Positions 1 to 8,981 of a stretch of DNA of 64,000 bases are shown in pieces. The notes below the pieces were generated by a model, which worked only from the letters and a program-made list of their open reading frames with translations, had not been told where the DNA came from and searched no databases. The stretch covers positions 682,001-746,000 of the forward strand of contig NZ_LT907782.1 of NCBI RefSeq assembly GCF_900206265.1. The letters are read 5' to 3'. The position numbers and the translations under genes were made by a program. Source of the DNA: Nitrosomonas ureae (lineage in GTDB: Bacteria; Pseudomonadota; Gammaproteobacteria; Burkholderiales; Nitrosomonadaceae). Each line of letters starts with the position of its first letter. The stretch's first letter is position 1.

Positions 1-228
<228 letters not shown>

Positions 229-271
229 AACTGAATACAACCATTCATTCTTCTTTATAGGAAGCACCATC

Positions 272-958
272 ATGCAAAATGAACATACCGGTCAGTTCGA
301 CAACACATCTGACAACGATAGTAAGCTTAAAACACTCGAAGCAGAGGTTCGTGAAGCGATTGCCAGCGGCACGCATATTCAAGAAACCGTACACCGGCTT
401 ACCCTGGAAGCCATGAATGCAAAACATATTGATCTGGAATCCCTGCAGCGAATCATCACTGCGGTGATGGATGGCGTGCACGACGGCGCGGCACACCAAT
501 TGCAACATGCAACTAATCAAGCGCACGCAGCAAAATCACAGATTACCGAAGCGGTTGCAGGGCTTGATTCGGCGCTCGCTGGATTTGCTGAAGCTTCCAA
601 ACTTGCCGTTCAAGAAGTAACAAGCCAAGCCAGGAAATTCTCTGACACCGAGTTACAACGCACTCGCTCTGATCTGGAAGGTCTGGAAAGTTTATTTCTT
701 GATACGCTTCATCGTACCGGCACAGCAGCGCAAGGCGTGATTGCAGAGATTCTGTTGGATTTAAGCCAGCATGCAAAAAATAATGGAACCACGGTAGGTT
801 CGCAATTAAAAGAAACCTTGGCCATTTTTGCACAGCAGATCGCAGCAGTCGGGCAATCCCAGCTGGAAACCGGTGCCACTCTCGCGCAAAAAACAGCTGA
901 ATTTGTGAGTAAAATTACTCAAGGTGTCCTCTCTGGAATCAAGGACAAATCCAAATAA
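272..958 (+). CDS. Phasin-like alpha-helical hypothetical protein
   Basis: A 228-residue soluble protein, predicted almost wholly helical, rich in Ala, Gln, Glu and Thr, with no signal peptide and no cysteine. The ATG at 272 is preferred over the in-frame upstream start at 197 because a TAGGAAG ribosome-binding site lies about 8 bases before it and the longer form would overlap serS. Residues about 85-160 (HQLQHATNQAHAAKSQITEAV onward) resemble phasin or apolipoprotein-like amphipathic repeats. I do not recognise a precise function; polyhydroxyalkanoate-granule or membrane-surface association is only a guess from composition. A hairpin terminator follows. Confidence 0.7.
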   Translation: MQNEHTGQFDNTSDNDSKLKTLEAEVREAIASGTHIQETVHRLTLEAMNAKHIDLESLQRIITAVMDGVHDGAAHQLQHATNQAHAAKSQITEAVAGLDSALAGFAEASKLAVQEVTSQARKFSDTELQRTRSDLEGLESLFLDTLHRTGTAAQGVIAEILLDLSQHAKNNGTTVGSQLKETLAIFAQQIAAVGQSQLETGATLAQKTAEFVSKITQGVLSGIKDKSK

Positions 959-990
959 AGCTATTATAAAATTCGATAAATGAGATGATT

Positions 991-1021
991 GCTGGTCATG
1001 CACAGAATCTGCATAACCAGC
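991..1021. terminator. Shared hairpin between convergent genes
   Basis: GCTGGTcATGCA pairs with TGCATaACCAGC across a 7-base loop: 11 paired bases with one mismatch. It lies between two convergent genes (ends at 958 and 1027) and could terminate either. There is no strong T tract, so rho-independent activity is uncertain. Confidence 0.5.
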
Positions 1022-1026
1022 GAAGC

Positions 1027-1914
1027 CTAGCTTAAATCCTCACCACCTAGTGCATCAACCATTTCGGTAATAAGTTGACTTAACTCACCGGTCATAATGG
1101 CGAAATCACTGACAAACAATTCCTCAGCATCCTCTGTCGATTCTTTCACAATATCCTGTGGTACGATCCGTCGCAGTTGTAAATTATCATGCAGCACAAA
1201 TGAAATTTTACTATCCCACGTCATTGCCAGTTTAATCACTTTCTTCCCCGCCCGGATATGACGCGCGGTCTCTTCGGCTTCCAGCACATGATGAGTATAT
1301 TTGACGGTCGCTTTCTCATCATTCATGCCTTGCAACTCGCAATCCCTATCGATACTGAATATAGAGGGCAAATCAGTACCGGACAACCAACGCGTCATCG
1401 CTGAGGAAGGAGAAGTCTGAGTTTCCAATGGTGCCAACGTCAGGCCGTGCATCGATTTAACCAACACCTCAACCAGTTCATCGGCTTTCTGAGTACTTGC
1501 CGTATCGATAATCAAACGATTCTTGACCGCATCGATCCAGGCATACGTTTTGTGCCGCTGCGTAAAAGCGCGTGGCATCAACTCAATAATTGTAGCTTCC
1601 TTGATATCCCTGATTTGTTTCTTACTTGGCTTGAAGCCTTGCATCTGCTCCATTTTCGCTAAACGGCCTTTAGCCTGCTGATTGATCACACCGGCCGGTA
1701 GCAACTTCTTCTCCACACCCAAAGCAATCAGCCACTGCTGACCATAGGCATGGACAAAATTTTGCGGTTCCTCGCGCGGTGTCATCCAACCACGGCTTTG
1801 CATCTCCATTTGCAGACATGGCTGCAACGCATGATTGGACAACGCCTCTTCGAGGCTATTCAATGTTATATTTCCGCTGGTGATACGATAGACTTGTAAA
1901 TTTCTGAACCACAT
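1027..1914 (-). CDS. rdgC: Recombination-associated protein RdgC
   Basis: 295 residues, close to the usual length of about 300. The N-terminus MWFRNLQVYRIT and the internal QWLIALGVEKKLLPAGVIN and GFKPSKKQIRDIKE segments are diagnostic of RdgC. RdgC forms a ring-shaped dimer that binds double-stranded DNA without sequence specificity and limits RecA filament access; it is nucleoid-associated and cytoplasmic. It is monocistronic here, convergent with the upstream gene and divergent from the zinc-ribbon gene at 1961, with only 46 bases between the divergent starts. Confidence 0.95.
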   Translation of the reverse strand: MWFRNLQVYRITSGNITLNSLEEALSNHALQPCLQMEMQSRGWMTPREEPQNFVHAYGQQWLIALGVEKKLLPAGVINQQAKGRLAKMEQMQGFKPSKKQIRDIKEATIIELMPRAFTQRHKTYAWIDAVKNRLIIDTASTQKADELVEVLVKSMHGLTLAPLETQTSPSSAMTRWLSGTDLPSIFSIDRDCELQGMNDEKATVKYTHHVLEAEETARHIRAGKKVIKLAMTWDSKISFVLHDNLQLRRIVPQDIVKESTEDAEELFVSDFAIMTGELSQLITEMVDALGGEDLS

Positions 1915-1960
1915 AATTTATTCTATATTAACTGTTTGATTTGTATTAAATTTATATAGT

Positions 1961-2293
1961 ATGAAGAAAATATATTCCGCCAACACTTTGATGGAAGCCC
2001 AGATAGTACTGGATCTGCTCGAACACGCCTACATTCCGGCGCAAATTTTTAACCAGCACGCGCAAGGCGTAACCGGGGAAATCCCTTTTACGCACGCGTA
2101 TCCTGAAATATGGATCACCCGCGACGATGACCATGAGCGCGCCAAACGTGTCATTGAAACCTACGAAAACACCCCGGTTACAACCGGCAATGTGCACTGC
2201 CCCTCATGCCATGAAGAAAATCCGGCGAATTTTCAACTGTGCTGGAAGTGTGGAAGCGGATTGGAAGTTGCAGTATATCGCGATCATATCTGA
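1961..2293 (+). CDS. DUF2007-type protein with C-terminal zinc ribbon
   Basis: 110 residues. The first ~70 (KKIYSANTLMEAQIVLDLLE ... ITRDDDHERAKRVIETYE) match the DUF2007 fold, a ferredoxin-like putative signal-transducing module. The last ~30 carry CPSC-x12-CWKC, a rubredoxin-type zinc ribbon. Cytoplasmic, no signal peptide. The family has no assigned biochemical role. It shares a short divergent promoter region with rdgC. Confidence 0.8.
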   Translation: MKKIYSANTLMEAQIVLDLLEHAYIPAQIFNQHAQGVTGEIPFTHAYPEIWITRDDDHERAKRVIETYENTPVTTGNVHCPSCHEENPANFQLCWKCGSGLEVAVYRDHI

Positions 2294-2426
2294 AACCTGA
2301 AACTAAAATTTCGTAATGAGAGAAAAAATCTCTGTTATCACTCCAATCTGCGATTGATCAATTATGATTGCACGGTAAATTGATTTACCATCTTTCTTCA
2401 ATACTTCACTCACCCAAAGAAATCTT

Positions 2427-4649
2427 ATGTTACCCCCCATCGAACACCGCCTTGCCACCGCACTTGCAGCAAAACCCTCACAAATCCATGCTACGATTCA
2501 ATTGCTCGATGATGGCGCTACGATACCGTTTATCGCACGTTACCGCAAGGAAGCGACCGGCGGGTTGGACGATGCACAGTTGCGATTGTTGGCAGAGCGA
2601 TTGCATAGCCTGCGCGAGCTGGAGAAACGGCGCACAGCAATCATTGCAGCCATTGAAAAGCAAGATAAAATGACGCCGGAATTGCTCGATGTGATCGCAC
2701 ATGCAGAAAACAAAGCGCATTTGGAGGATTTGTATCTGCCGTACCGCAAAAAACGCCGCACCAAAGCACAAATTGCCATCGAAGCGGGCTTACAGCCACT
2801 GGCAGATACTTTATTGGACGACCCGAGGATCGACCCGCTCATTGAAGCGGCGAAATACCTGAAGACACCATTTACTACTGACGAAGGCGACAATCCAGGA
2901 GTGGCCGATACCAGCCAAGCATTGGTGGGTGCACAGCATATTCTGATCGAACGTTTTTCCGAACATGCCCCGCTGCTGCAAATGTTACGCGATTACCTGC
3001 ACGTGCACAGTGTTTTGACCGCCAAGGTTGCCAAGGACAAAAAAGACAGCGACACTAAATTCACCGATTATCACGACTATTGCGAAGCTATCGGCAAAAT
3101 CCCTTCGCATCGTGCGTTGGCGCTGCTACGCGGAGAACGCGAAGGCATTCTGAAACTAAAACTACTGCTGAATTCTGAATTGGAAGAAAAGAATCGGATT
3201 TTAGCACCCAATCCATGCGAACAGCGGATCGCGCGCCAATTCAATATCCATGACCAGAAGCGCGCGGCAGATAGCTGGTTGATCGATACTGTGCACCAAG
3301 CATGGCACAACAAAATTTTCACGCATCTAGAAACGGAATTAATGGGTAACCTGCGAGAACATGCCGAAACTGAAGCGATCCAGGTATTCGCACAGAACCT
3401 CAAAGCCTTGTTGCTTGCACCCCCCGCTGGTGCGTGCGTCACCATCGGACTCGATCCGGGATTGCGCACTGGTGTCAAAGTGGCTGTTGTTGACATTACC
3501 GGTAAAGTACTCGACACCGCGACGATTTATCCGCATGCACCAAAAAACGATTGGAACGGTGCGCTGGCGATTTTGAAACAACTGGCGGAATGCCATCGTG
3601 CCACGCTGATTGCGATCGGCAACGGTACTGCATCACGCGAAACCGACTTGTTGGCTAAGAATCTGATTAAACAATATCCGCAACTTAAACTCACATCGAT
3701 TATGGTGTCAGAAGCGGGTGCGTCAGTGTATTCCGCTTCCGCACTGGCGTCGGAAGAATTACCGCAATTGGATGTATCTCTGCGCGGTGCGGTTTCGATC
3801 GCACGGCGGTTACAGGATCCCCTGGCCGAGTTGGTCAAGATCGACCCGAAATCGATCGGTGTAGGCCAGTACCAACATGACATAAATCAAAGCCAATTGG
3901 CGCAATCGCTCGATGCTGTGGTGGAAGACAGCGTCAATGCCGTCGGTGTTGATGTCAACACCGCATCTGCGGCATTGCTGCGTTATGTCGCCGGGCTCAG
4001 CAGCAAAATCGCGCACAACATCATCGCATACCGCAACACCCATGGCATGTTCGCTAAACGCATCGATCTGATGAAAGTCCCGAGCCTGGGTGAGAAAACC
4101 TTCGAGCAAGCCGCCGGATTCCTACGTATTCCCAACGGTGCCCATCCACTTGATGCTTCCGCTGTTCACCCGGAATCGTATCCGCTAGTTGAGCAAATAC
4201 TGAATGACACAAAACTGAACATCTCAGAATTGATCGGCAATCAAGCAGTTTTAAAAGCTATCCGCCCGGAACAATACGCCAATGCGCAATTTGGTTTGTT
4301 GACCGTCAAAGACATTCTGAAAGAACTCGAAAAGCCCGGTCGCGATCCTCGCTCCACCTTCAGAACCGCCGCTTTTAAGGAAGGCATTGAAACTATAAAA
4401 GACTTACGCTCCGATATGATACTCGAAGGCGTTATCACCAATGTTGCCGCATTCGGTGCATTTGTTGATATCGGTGTGCATCAGGATGGTTTAGTGCATA
4501 TCTCGGCACTATCAGATAAGTTTGTCAAAAACCCACATGCAATCGTTAAGGTGGGTCAAGTAGTCACAGTCAAGGTATTAGATATTGATGAAAAACGTAA
4601 GCGAATTGCGCTAACAATGCAACTTGCTGATAACAAAAAAATATCCTAA
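2427..4649 (+). CDS. tex: Tex family RNA-binding transcription accessory protein
   Basis: 740 residues, within the range for Tex. Order of domains: N-terminal helical region with the GATIPFIARYRKEATGGLDD signature (about residues 28-48), YqgF/RNase H-like domain from about residue 335 (IGLDPGLRTGVKVAVVD), helix-hairpin-helix modules about 500-560 (VPSLGEKTFEQAAGFLRI), and an S1 RNA-binding domain about 662-733 (ILEGVITNVAAFGAFVDIGV). Tex binds nucleic acids and is linked to transcription fidelity and toxin gene expression in other proteobacteria. It stands alone, 133 bases after the zinc-ribbon gene. Confidence 0.95.
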   Translation: MLPPIEHRLATALAAKPSQIHATIQLLDDGATIPFIARYRKEATGGLDDAQLRLLAERLHSLRELEKRRTAIIAAIEKQDKMTPELLDVIAHAENKAHLEDLYLPYRKKRRTKAQIAIEAGLQPLADTLLDDPRIDPLIEAAKYLKTPFTTDEGDNPGVADTSQALVGAQHILIERFSEHAPLLQMLRDYLHVHSVLTAKVAKDKKDSDTKFTDYHDYCEAIGKIPSHRALALLRGEREGILKLKLLLNSELEEKNRILAPNPCEQRIARQFNIHDQKRAADSWLIDTVHQAWHNKIFTHLETELMGNLREHAETEAIQVFAQNLKALLLAPPAGACVTIGLDPGLRTGVKVAVVDITGKVLDTATIYPHAPKNDWNGALAILKQLAECHRATLIAIGNGTASRETDLLAKNLIKQYPQLKLTSIMVSEAGASVYSASALASEELPQLDVSLRGAVSIARRLQDPLAELVKIDPKSIGVGQYQHDINQSQLAQSLDAVVEDSVNAVGVDVNTASAALLRYVAGLSSKIAHNIIAYRNTHGMFAKRIDLMKVPSLGEKTFEQAAGFLRIPNGAHPLDASAVHPESYPLVEQILNDTKLNISELIGNQAVLKAIRPEQYANAQFGLLTVKDILKELEKPGRDPRSTFRTAAFKEGIETIKDLRSDMILEGVITNVAAFGAFVDIGVHQDGLVHISALSDKFVKNPHAIVKVGQVVTVKVLDIDEKRKRIALTMQLADNKKIS

Positions 4650-4912
4650 AGGAATTATCACTTTAATGCCTGTTGAACTTGCGATTCCCCGCGGTCTTGC
4701 CACGTGGATAAGTGAAGGGCGCACAAAGCAAAATTATTGGAAAACGCTTCCTCATGGGAAAAATTTTAAACTTTGATTACGAATCTGAGAATCTGATATA
4801 GATTCTTGTAACAAAGCCCTGGGAAGCCGGGGTAAAAAATTTAATTCATAGAAATATCAAATAGTAAGCGATATCAGCAGTTACCAAATCTGCACTCCCC
4901 TTGATAAAGCCA

Positions 4913-4941
4913 TTTATATTAGCTGTCGAATCGGATATAAT
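4913..4941 (+). promoter_or_regulatory. Putative promoter of tRNA-Lys
   Basis: A perfect -10 TATAAT at 4936-4941 lies 11 bases before the mature tRNA start, with a weak TTTATA at 4913-4918 at exactly 17 bases spacing. The remaining 4650-4912 stretch after tex holds no gene that I can support. Confidence 0.6.
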
Positions 4942-4951
4942 ACCGCGCTTT

Positions 4952-5027
4952 GGGTCGTTAGCTCAGCCGGTAGAGCAGCGGACTTTTAATCCGTTGGTCG
5001 CGCGTTCGAATCGCGCACGGCCTACCA
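4952..5027 (+). tRNA. tRNA-Lys (anticodon TTT)
   Basis: 76 bases fold as a standard cloverleaf: acceptor GGGTCGT pairs with ACGGCCT (terminal and one internal G-U), D arm TAGCTCAGCCGGTAGAGCA, anticodon loop CTTTTAA with TTT, T arm with GTTCGAATC, and an encoded CCA end. It decodes AAA/AAG. Its 3' part is the integration site of the element that follows: 4983-5030 is repeated at 14381-14428. Confidence 0.97.
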
Positions 5028-5030
5028 AAT
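4983..5030 (+). repeat. attL: 48-bp direct repeat at tRNA-Lys 3' end
   Basis: The stretch from the anticodon loop of tRNA-Lys through CCA plus three bases is repeated without mismatch at 14381-14428. The flanking bases differ on both sides (A against C before, A against G after), so the identity length is exactly 48. The integrase gene starts its 3' end 23 bases further on, the normal layout for tyrosine-integrase elements in tRNA genes. Confidence 0.93.
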
Positions 5031-5037
5031 AGAATAA

Positions 5038-5066
5038 GGGGTTAGCTAAACACTAACTCCTTTTTT
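5038..5066. terminator. Rho-independent terminator after tRNA-Lys
   Basis: GGGGTTAG pairs with CTAACTCC (one G-U) around CTAAACA, followed by TTTTTTC. It fits termination of tRNA-Lys on the plus strand. The last codons of the integrase gene overlap it on the other strand. Confidence 0.75.
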
Positions 5067-6117
5067 CTTTTTGAACGTGACTAAAACGTGACAGATTCAC
5101 AACATTCCCGCCACGTCCATCCTCGATTCTAGCCGCTGCAATCCGTAAATGCTCAGTAGCATACTTCGCATAGCGATCCACCATGATCCTGGATTTCCAG
5201 CCGCCTAAATCCTTCAGTTCATCGCAGCTCGTACCAGCCTGACGATGCCATGAAGCCCAAGTATGCCTGAGATCATGAAACCGAAAATCCTTCAATCCTG
5301 CTTTAGCTAGAGCGGTATGCCACGCACTGTTCGTAATTTCCCAGAGAATCGGCTTACCTTGATAGGTAAAACAAAACTGCTCATGCTTTCCGAGTTGCTC
5401 TTCAAGAACGGCGATAGCATCATAATTCAGCGGCACACCTCGCGGTGTTCCATTCTTGGTTTGGTTAAGCCAGGCCGTTTTACGTTGTAAATCAACCCGA
5501 TTCCACTCCAAACCAGTTATCTCCCTAGCGCGGCAGCCCGTAGCAAGAGCAAAACGAATCAGAGCCGCCAAATGAGGAGGACTAACGACTATTAACCGAT
5601 TAGCTTCCTCTCTTGTTAGCCATCTATCACGTTCTGTTTCGCCTGTTAAAAAGCGAATTTTTGGCATAGTCTCAATCCATTGCCATTCATCTCGTGCCAT
5701 ACGCAACAAGCTACGAATTAATGCCAGATAACGATTTACTGTAGCAGGCTTATTTCCTTTAGCAAGCACACCTTGTATAACAGACCAAATTACATCACCG
5801 GTAATCTGATCTAATAATAAGTGACCTAAAAAAGGATCAAGCTTGCGGCAAATGCGCTGAACATCATCGAAGCTTCGCAAAGTTGCTTTTATCGCGAGAT
5901 ACCGTATTACGGCTTCTTGCCATGAACGCTGGGGTTTGATTCCGAAGTGATGTTCCCTGAATGCTTCAAGCCTGATTTTGGCTAGCAGTGCTTCGGCATC
6001 TTGTCGGTTTTCAGTCCCAGCGCTTTGGCGTATTCTTTTGCCGTTTGGGAGCGTTGTTGCAATCCACCAGAAGCGGGAATCTTGCCTCCGGTAGACACCT
6101 TCTTGGGTTTGGGCCAT
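5053..6117 (-). CDS. Tyrosine-type site-specific integrase
   Basis: 354 residues. N-terminal arm-binding and SAM-like core-binding regions (about 1-165) precede a catalytic domain with R198 (TGCRAREITGLEW), H281-x-x-R284 (HDLRHTWASW), W307 in the usual His/Trp position (LGGWKSR) and the nucleophile Y316 (DRYAKYA). It would catalyse integration and excision between the 48-bp tRNA-Lys repeats. Its start overlaps the preceding AlpA-like gene by 136 bases in another frame, so the two are probably co-transcribed. All catalytic residues are present, so it may be active. Confidence 0.95.
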   Translation of the reverse strand: MAQTQEGVYRRQDSRFWWIATTLPNGKRIRQSAGTENRQDAEALLAKIRLEAFREHHFGIKPQRSWQEAVIRYLAIKATLRSFDDVQRICRKLDPFLGHLLLDQITGDVIWSVIQGVLAKGNKPATVNRYLALIRSLLRMARDEWQWIETMPKIRFLTGETERDRWLTREEANRLIVVSPPHLAALIRFALATGCRAREITGLEWNRVDLQRKTAWLNQTKNGTPRGVPLNYDAIAVLEEQLGKHEQFCFTYQGKPILWEITNSAWHTALAKAGLKDFRFHDLRHTWASWHRQAGTSCDELKDLGGWKSRIMVDRYAKYATEHLRIAAARIEDGRGGNVVNLSRFSHVQKEKRS

Positions 6118-6329
6118 ATTGCCTCCTTCTTAGCCCGCCCGTGCTCGCACTGCTTATATTCTTCTATCCAGGCATCCAGGTCAACCCTGTCATATAGGCA
6201 GCGACGACCCAGTTTGATACAGGGAATCTCTAGTTCAGAGAGCAGTGTCACGCCAATACCGAGATATTGCGCCGCTTCTTCTTTGGATAAGCATCGGATT
6301 GAAGGCAGAGGCAGGCTAATTTTATCCAT
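5982..6329 (-). CDS. AlpA/excisionase-like helix-turn-helix protein
   Basis: 115 residues from the ATG at 6329, two bases after the stop of the upstream initiator gene. Residues about 10-60 (CLSKEEAAQYLGIGVTLLSE ... LGRRCLYDRVDLDAWIEEY) form the MerR-like winged helix typical of AlpA and phage Xis proteins. In related islands such proteins bend the att site and switch the integrase to excision. The C-terminal half is basic and unlike any domain I know. The 3' third overlaps the integrase start. Confidence 0.8.
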   Translation of the reverse strand: MDKISLPLPSIRCLSKEEAAQYLGIGVTLLSELEIPCIKLGRRCLYDRVDLDAWIEEYKQCEHGRAKKEAIWPKPKKVSTGGKIPASGGLQQRSQTAKEYAKALGLKTDKMPKHC

Positions 6330-6331
6330 CA

Positions 6332-7711
6332 CTATTCACCGTCTGACTGTTTCCGATACTCAATGGCAGATTTATCCAGCTTGGCTTTTTCTTCGGCTTC
6401 GATATCACGATTCAGAATGATATTGAACTGACGCGCTTTGATAGCTATCTTTTCTTTGATGAAATCATCGAAAGACAATCCCAAATTGAAGCTTTTTTCA
6501 TCAAAATGCTGGCAGAAAGCGAGCTTGTAAGCAGCAAAGCCATGATCAAAATCCGTAATTTGCTCACGCGCCATAAATGAAACCAGCGAGCTCAAAGCGT
6601 AGCGGAAAATCATTTCATTTCTGGGAATACGAGTTGAAGTAAAACGAGGCAACAGAGGATTGTTATCCGTTTGCCAATCCACCGATGATAAATAGCACCA
6701 CAATGGATGGATAGGCCAGCGTGAACGAGTTTGATCTTCAATATTAGGCAGCGTTAGCCGCAACCATTCAGTAGTTGCGTAACTCCATAAACCGTTGAGA
6801 TTATCCAATACTTCAGTTAACTTACCGAGCCCTTTCTGGGTAAGTACTTCACGTTTTAATTGAAATTCAAGCCGCCAGACCGGATCATATCCATTCCATC
6901 CAGCTTTGTGCCACAATTCAAGAAGATAAGCTTTCTTGGAATGCCTAATCTCCAGGGTTTTGTTATACAAACGGCAACTGATAACACCACCCGCCCCGAT
7001 CATCCAGCCGGAGAATTCCCGCTCAACCGAATAGGTATTGATAGCTGCTGCACGCGTAACCCAGGCGTGACGATCCCAGCTTTCCATATTTACCAAAGTG
7101 ACAAAATCAACAAACAGATCAATCCGGCTGACATTGGCTGATTGATCCATAGTCCCTAATCGCTTCAGAATGAGATACAGAGCATTTTCTGCATCCACAG
7201 GAGCCTTATAGGTCAGATACTCGCTGGAGAGCTGCACATAGGCAAATGGAATAGACCGGCTACGGGATAGCTGAATATGAAAGGCATTATCTCTCAGCAC
7301 ATAAGGAAAAAAACCTTTTCCGCTACTTTTTACTTCAAAGATATGCTCGTTTATTGGGTATTGAGCAAGCGCCTGCTCATGTAACTCAGGCGACTGAGCA
7401 ATCTGTTTCAGCTCTTTTAACTCTTCATCCACATCAGACAATAACTCACCTGGATAGGATAAATAAAGGCTATCAACCCCAAATCTTAACAGCTTGAAAT
7501 ACTCTCTATTGCTGTTATTGGGTACTGTGTTACTAGGGGGCGTACCCTGTGGCGATGATTCTGACTGATGCAATGCATCTGTCAAATTCTGTTCCACTTC
7601 GCCATCACGCCACGCGGCCGTGCTCACGCACGTCGCCTCGCGTGTTGGCTCAGCGGATTGATTTTGATTTAATGTTACAGCACTCGATAAAACGTCAGCT
7701 TCTTCGTTCAT
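6332..7711 (-). CDS. Rep_trans-type replication initiation protein of the island
   Basis: 459 residues from the ATG at 7711, chosen because GAGG lies 6 bases upstream; longer starts lack one. After a low-complexity N-terminus, FGVDSLYLSYPG, the RIDLFVDFV strand and CRLYNKTLEIRHSKK followed by WRLEFQLKRE match the pattern of rolling-circle initiators related to the Rep_trans family (strand-transfer fold with a YxK element). It may nick an origin on the excised circle. It is next to the excisionase and integrase genes, as in many small integrative elements. The assignment rests on motif shape only. Confidence 0.6.
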   Translation of the reverse strand: MNEEADVLSSAVTLNQNQSAEPTREATCVSTAAWRDGEVEQNLTDALHQSESSPQGTPPSNTVPNNSNREYFKLLRFGVDSLYLSYPGELLSDVDEELKELKQIAQSPELHEQALAQYPINEHIFEVKSSGKGFFPYVLRDNAFHIQLSRSRSIPFAYVQLSSEYLTYKAPVDAENALYLILKRLGTMDQSANVSRIDLFVDFVTLVNMESWDRHAWVTRAAAINTYSVEREFSGWMIGAGGVISCRLYNKTLEIRHSKKAYLLELWHKAGWNGYDPVWRLEFQLKREVLTQKGLGKLTEVLDNLNGLWSYATTEWLRLTLPNIEDQTRSRWPIHPLWCYLSSVDWQTDNNPLLPRFTSTRIPRNEMIFRYALSSLVSFMAREQITDFDHGFAAYKLAFCQHFDEKSFNLGLSFDDFIKEKIAIKARQFNIILNRDIEAEEKAKLDKSAIEYRKQSDGE

Positions 7712-7813
7712 GATATACCTCATATCCACGGCGGCCATGCAAAATGCTTGCCGCAACGGATAGAGATTTTGTATACCAATTCAGAATTTGTATTCCACCC
7801 AAAAATTGAACTT

Positions 7814-8641
7814 TTAAGTGGTTGCGTATTGTTTCATATAGGTGTTGGCGAATTTACGTAATGACTTTTCAACACCGCCACCTGCTGAATTAGCTGTATA
7901 GAGTTTTAGCTCTTCTACAAACAATCGGTAAAGTTGATCATTGGATAGACGTGTTGCACCTGCTTCAGAAAGAATTCTGAGAATTAGACGCATTTGTTGA
8001 AAATTAGCCTGCTTGAGTTTTGCCGTAACGCCACTTTGCGTTTTTCTAAGCTTGTCAAGAAATACATCATCACGCAACCGCCTTGCTTTACTGATTCTGT
8101 CGCTGACTGTTTGACATCCAATAATCGTTGGGTCAATTCGAATCGCATCAAATAGTGCTTCATCATTACCAGAACGGACACGATCAATCAGTTCATTTAA
8201 AAAACAGCCATGGTAAAGAAGGCAAAGCAAGGAATACTGAATGGAATAAAAGTATGCGCAATAATCGTGAAGAAAAGGACGTAAAGCTTCAATCTCTTCT
8301 TCGGTCAGACTATCTCTTGTTTCAAAATGGTCATCAACTTGTTTGGCGACATCCGGCAAAGCAATAATTTTCCCAGGTGATTCCGTAATCTGCTTGCGCC
8401 AGGCAACCATTTGATCCTGTTGAAGGAGGACTGGAAAGTTGAAATTTATATGATCTTTGACAGGTAATTCATATAAATGGCACCAACCGAATGAGTCGCT
8501 CTCTTTATCAAACAACTTATCATTAATTTCAATGATCGTTTGCATCGTCTCCTCGATTTCAGGAACCATTTGTTCCCATAACTCAAGGATAGCTCGCAAA
8601 TTTTGTGCTGTAATGCCGTTAGCATAATGGGTTTCATTCAT
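7814..8641 (-). CDS. Hypothetical island protein
   Basis: 275 residues, soluble, acidic in the first half and basic in the C-terminal third (KARRLRDDVFLDKLRKTQSG). No signal peptide, no recognised motif. Its ATG at 8641 has no convincing Shine-Dalgarno sequence. It is followed on the same strand by the initiator gene, 102 bases away, and diverges from the ParA-like gene. I do not recognise it; its place suggests a maintenance or replication accessory role. Confidence 0.65.
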   Translation of the reverse strand: MNETHYANGITAQNLRAILELWEQMVPEIEETMQTIIEINDKLFDKESDSFGWCHLYELPVKDHINFNFPVLLQQDQMVAWRKQITESPGKIIALPDVAKQVDDHFETRDSLTEEEIEALRPFLHDYCAYFYSIQYSLLCLLYHGCFLNELIDRVRSGNDEALFDAIRIDPTIIGCQTVSDRISKARRLRDDVFLDKLRKTQSGVTAKLKQANFQQMRLILRILSEAGATRLSNDQLYRLFVEELKLYTANSAGGGVEKSLRKFANTYMKQYATT

Positions 8642-8981
8642 GTTGAGTTGCCGTATTAATTAATTCGACTTGCGACTAAGATGCTAATTACTAATTATTA
8701 GCTTCTTTTTTGGTTTTTATCTGTTACGGAAAACTACGGCAACATATTCAAATACTGAATTAATATTGTGCACAACAGCTTTGCTCTTGTGCATAGTATG
8801 GGAACAGACTGGCTATGCCAGACTGTGACATTAAACCAGTGAGAATCAGTTTATTTAAACAAATACTGAGCTAAGAAAGAATAATTTCTTAAAAACTAAT
8901 TCTTTTCGAATGGCAATTCTTTATTAATTTGCTATTGCGACCACACCGTTAAGCATTTATCGTTGTACTTTAACCGACAAA
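8642..8981. promoter_or_regulatory. Divergent AT-rich control region
   Basis: 340 bases without a gene between the minus-strand replication block and the plus-strand ParA-SIR2 block. It contains a perfect palindrome TTGTGCACAA (8766-8775) with a second half-match (TTGTGCATA) about 25 bases on, a possible operator. No clear -10/-35 pair stands out in this AT-rich stretch. Confidence 0.4.
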
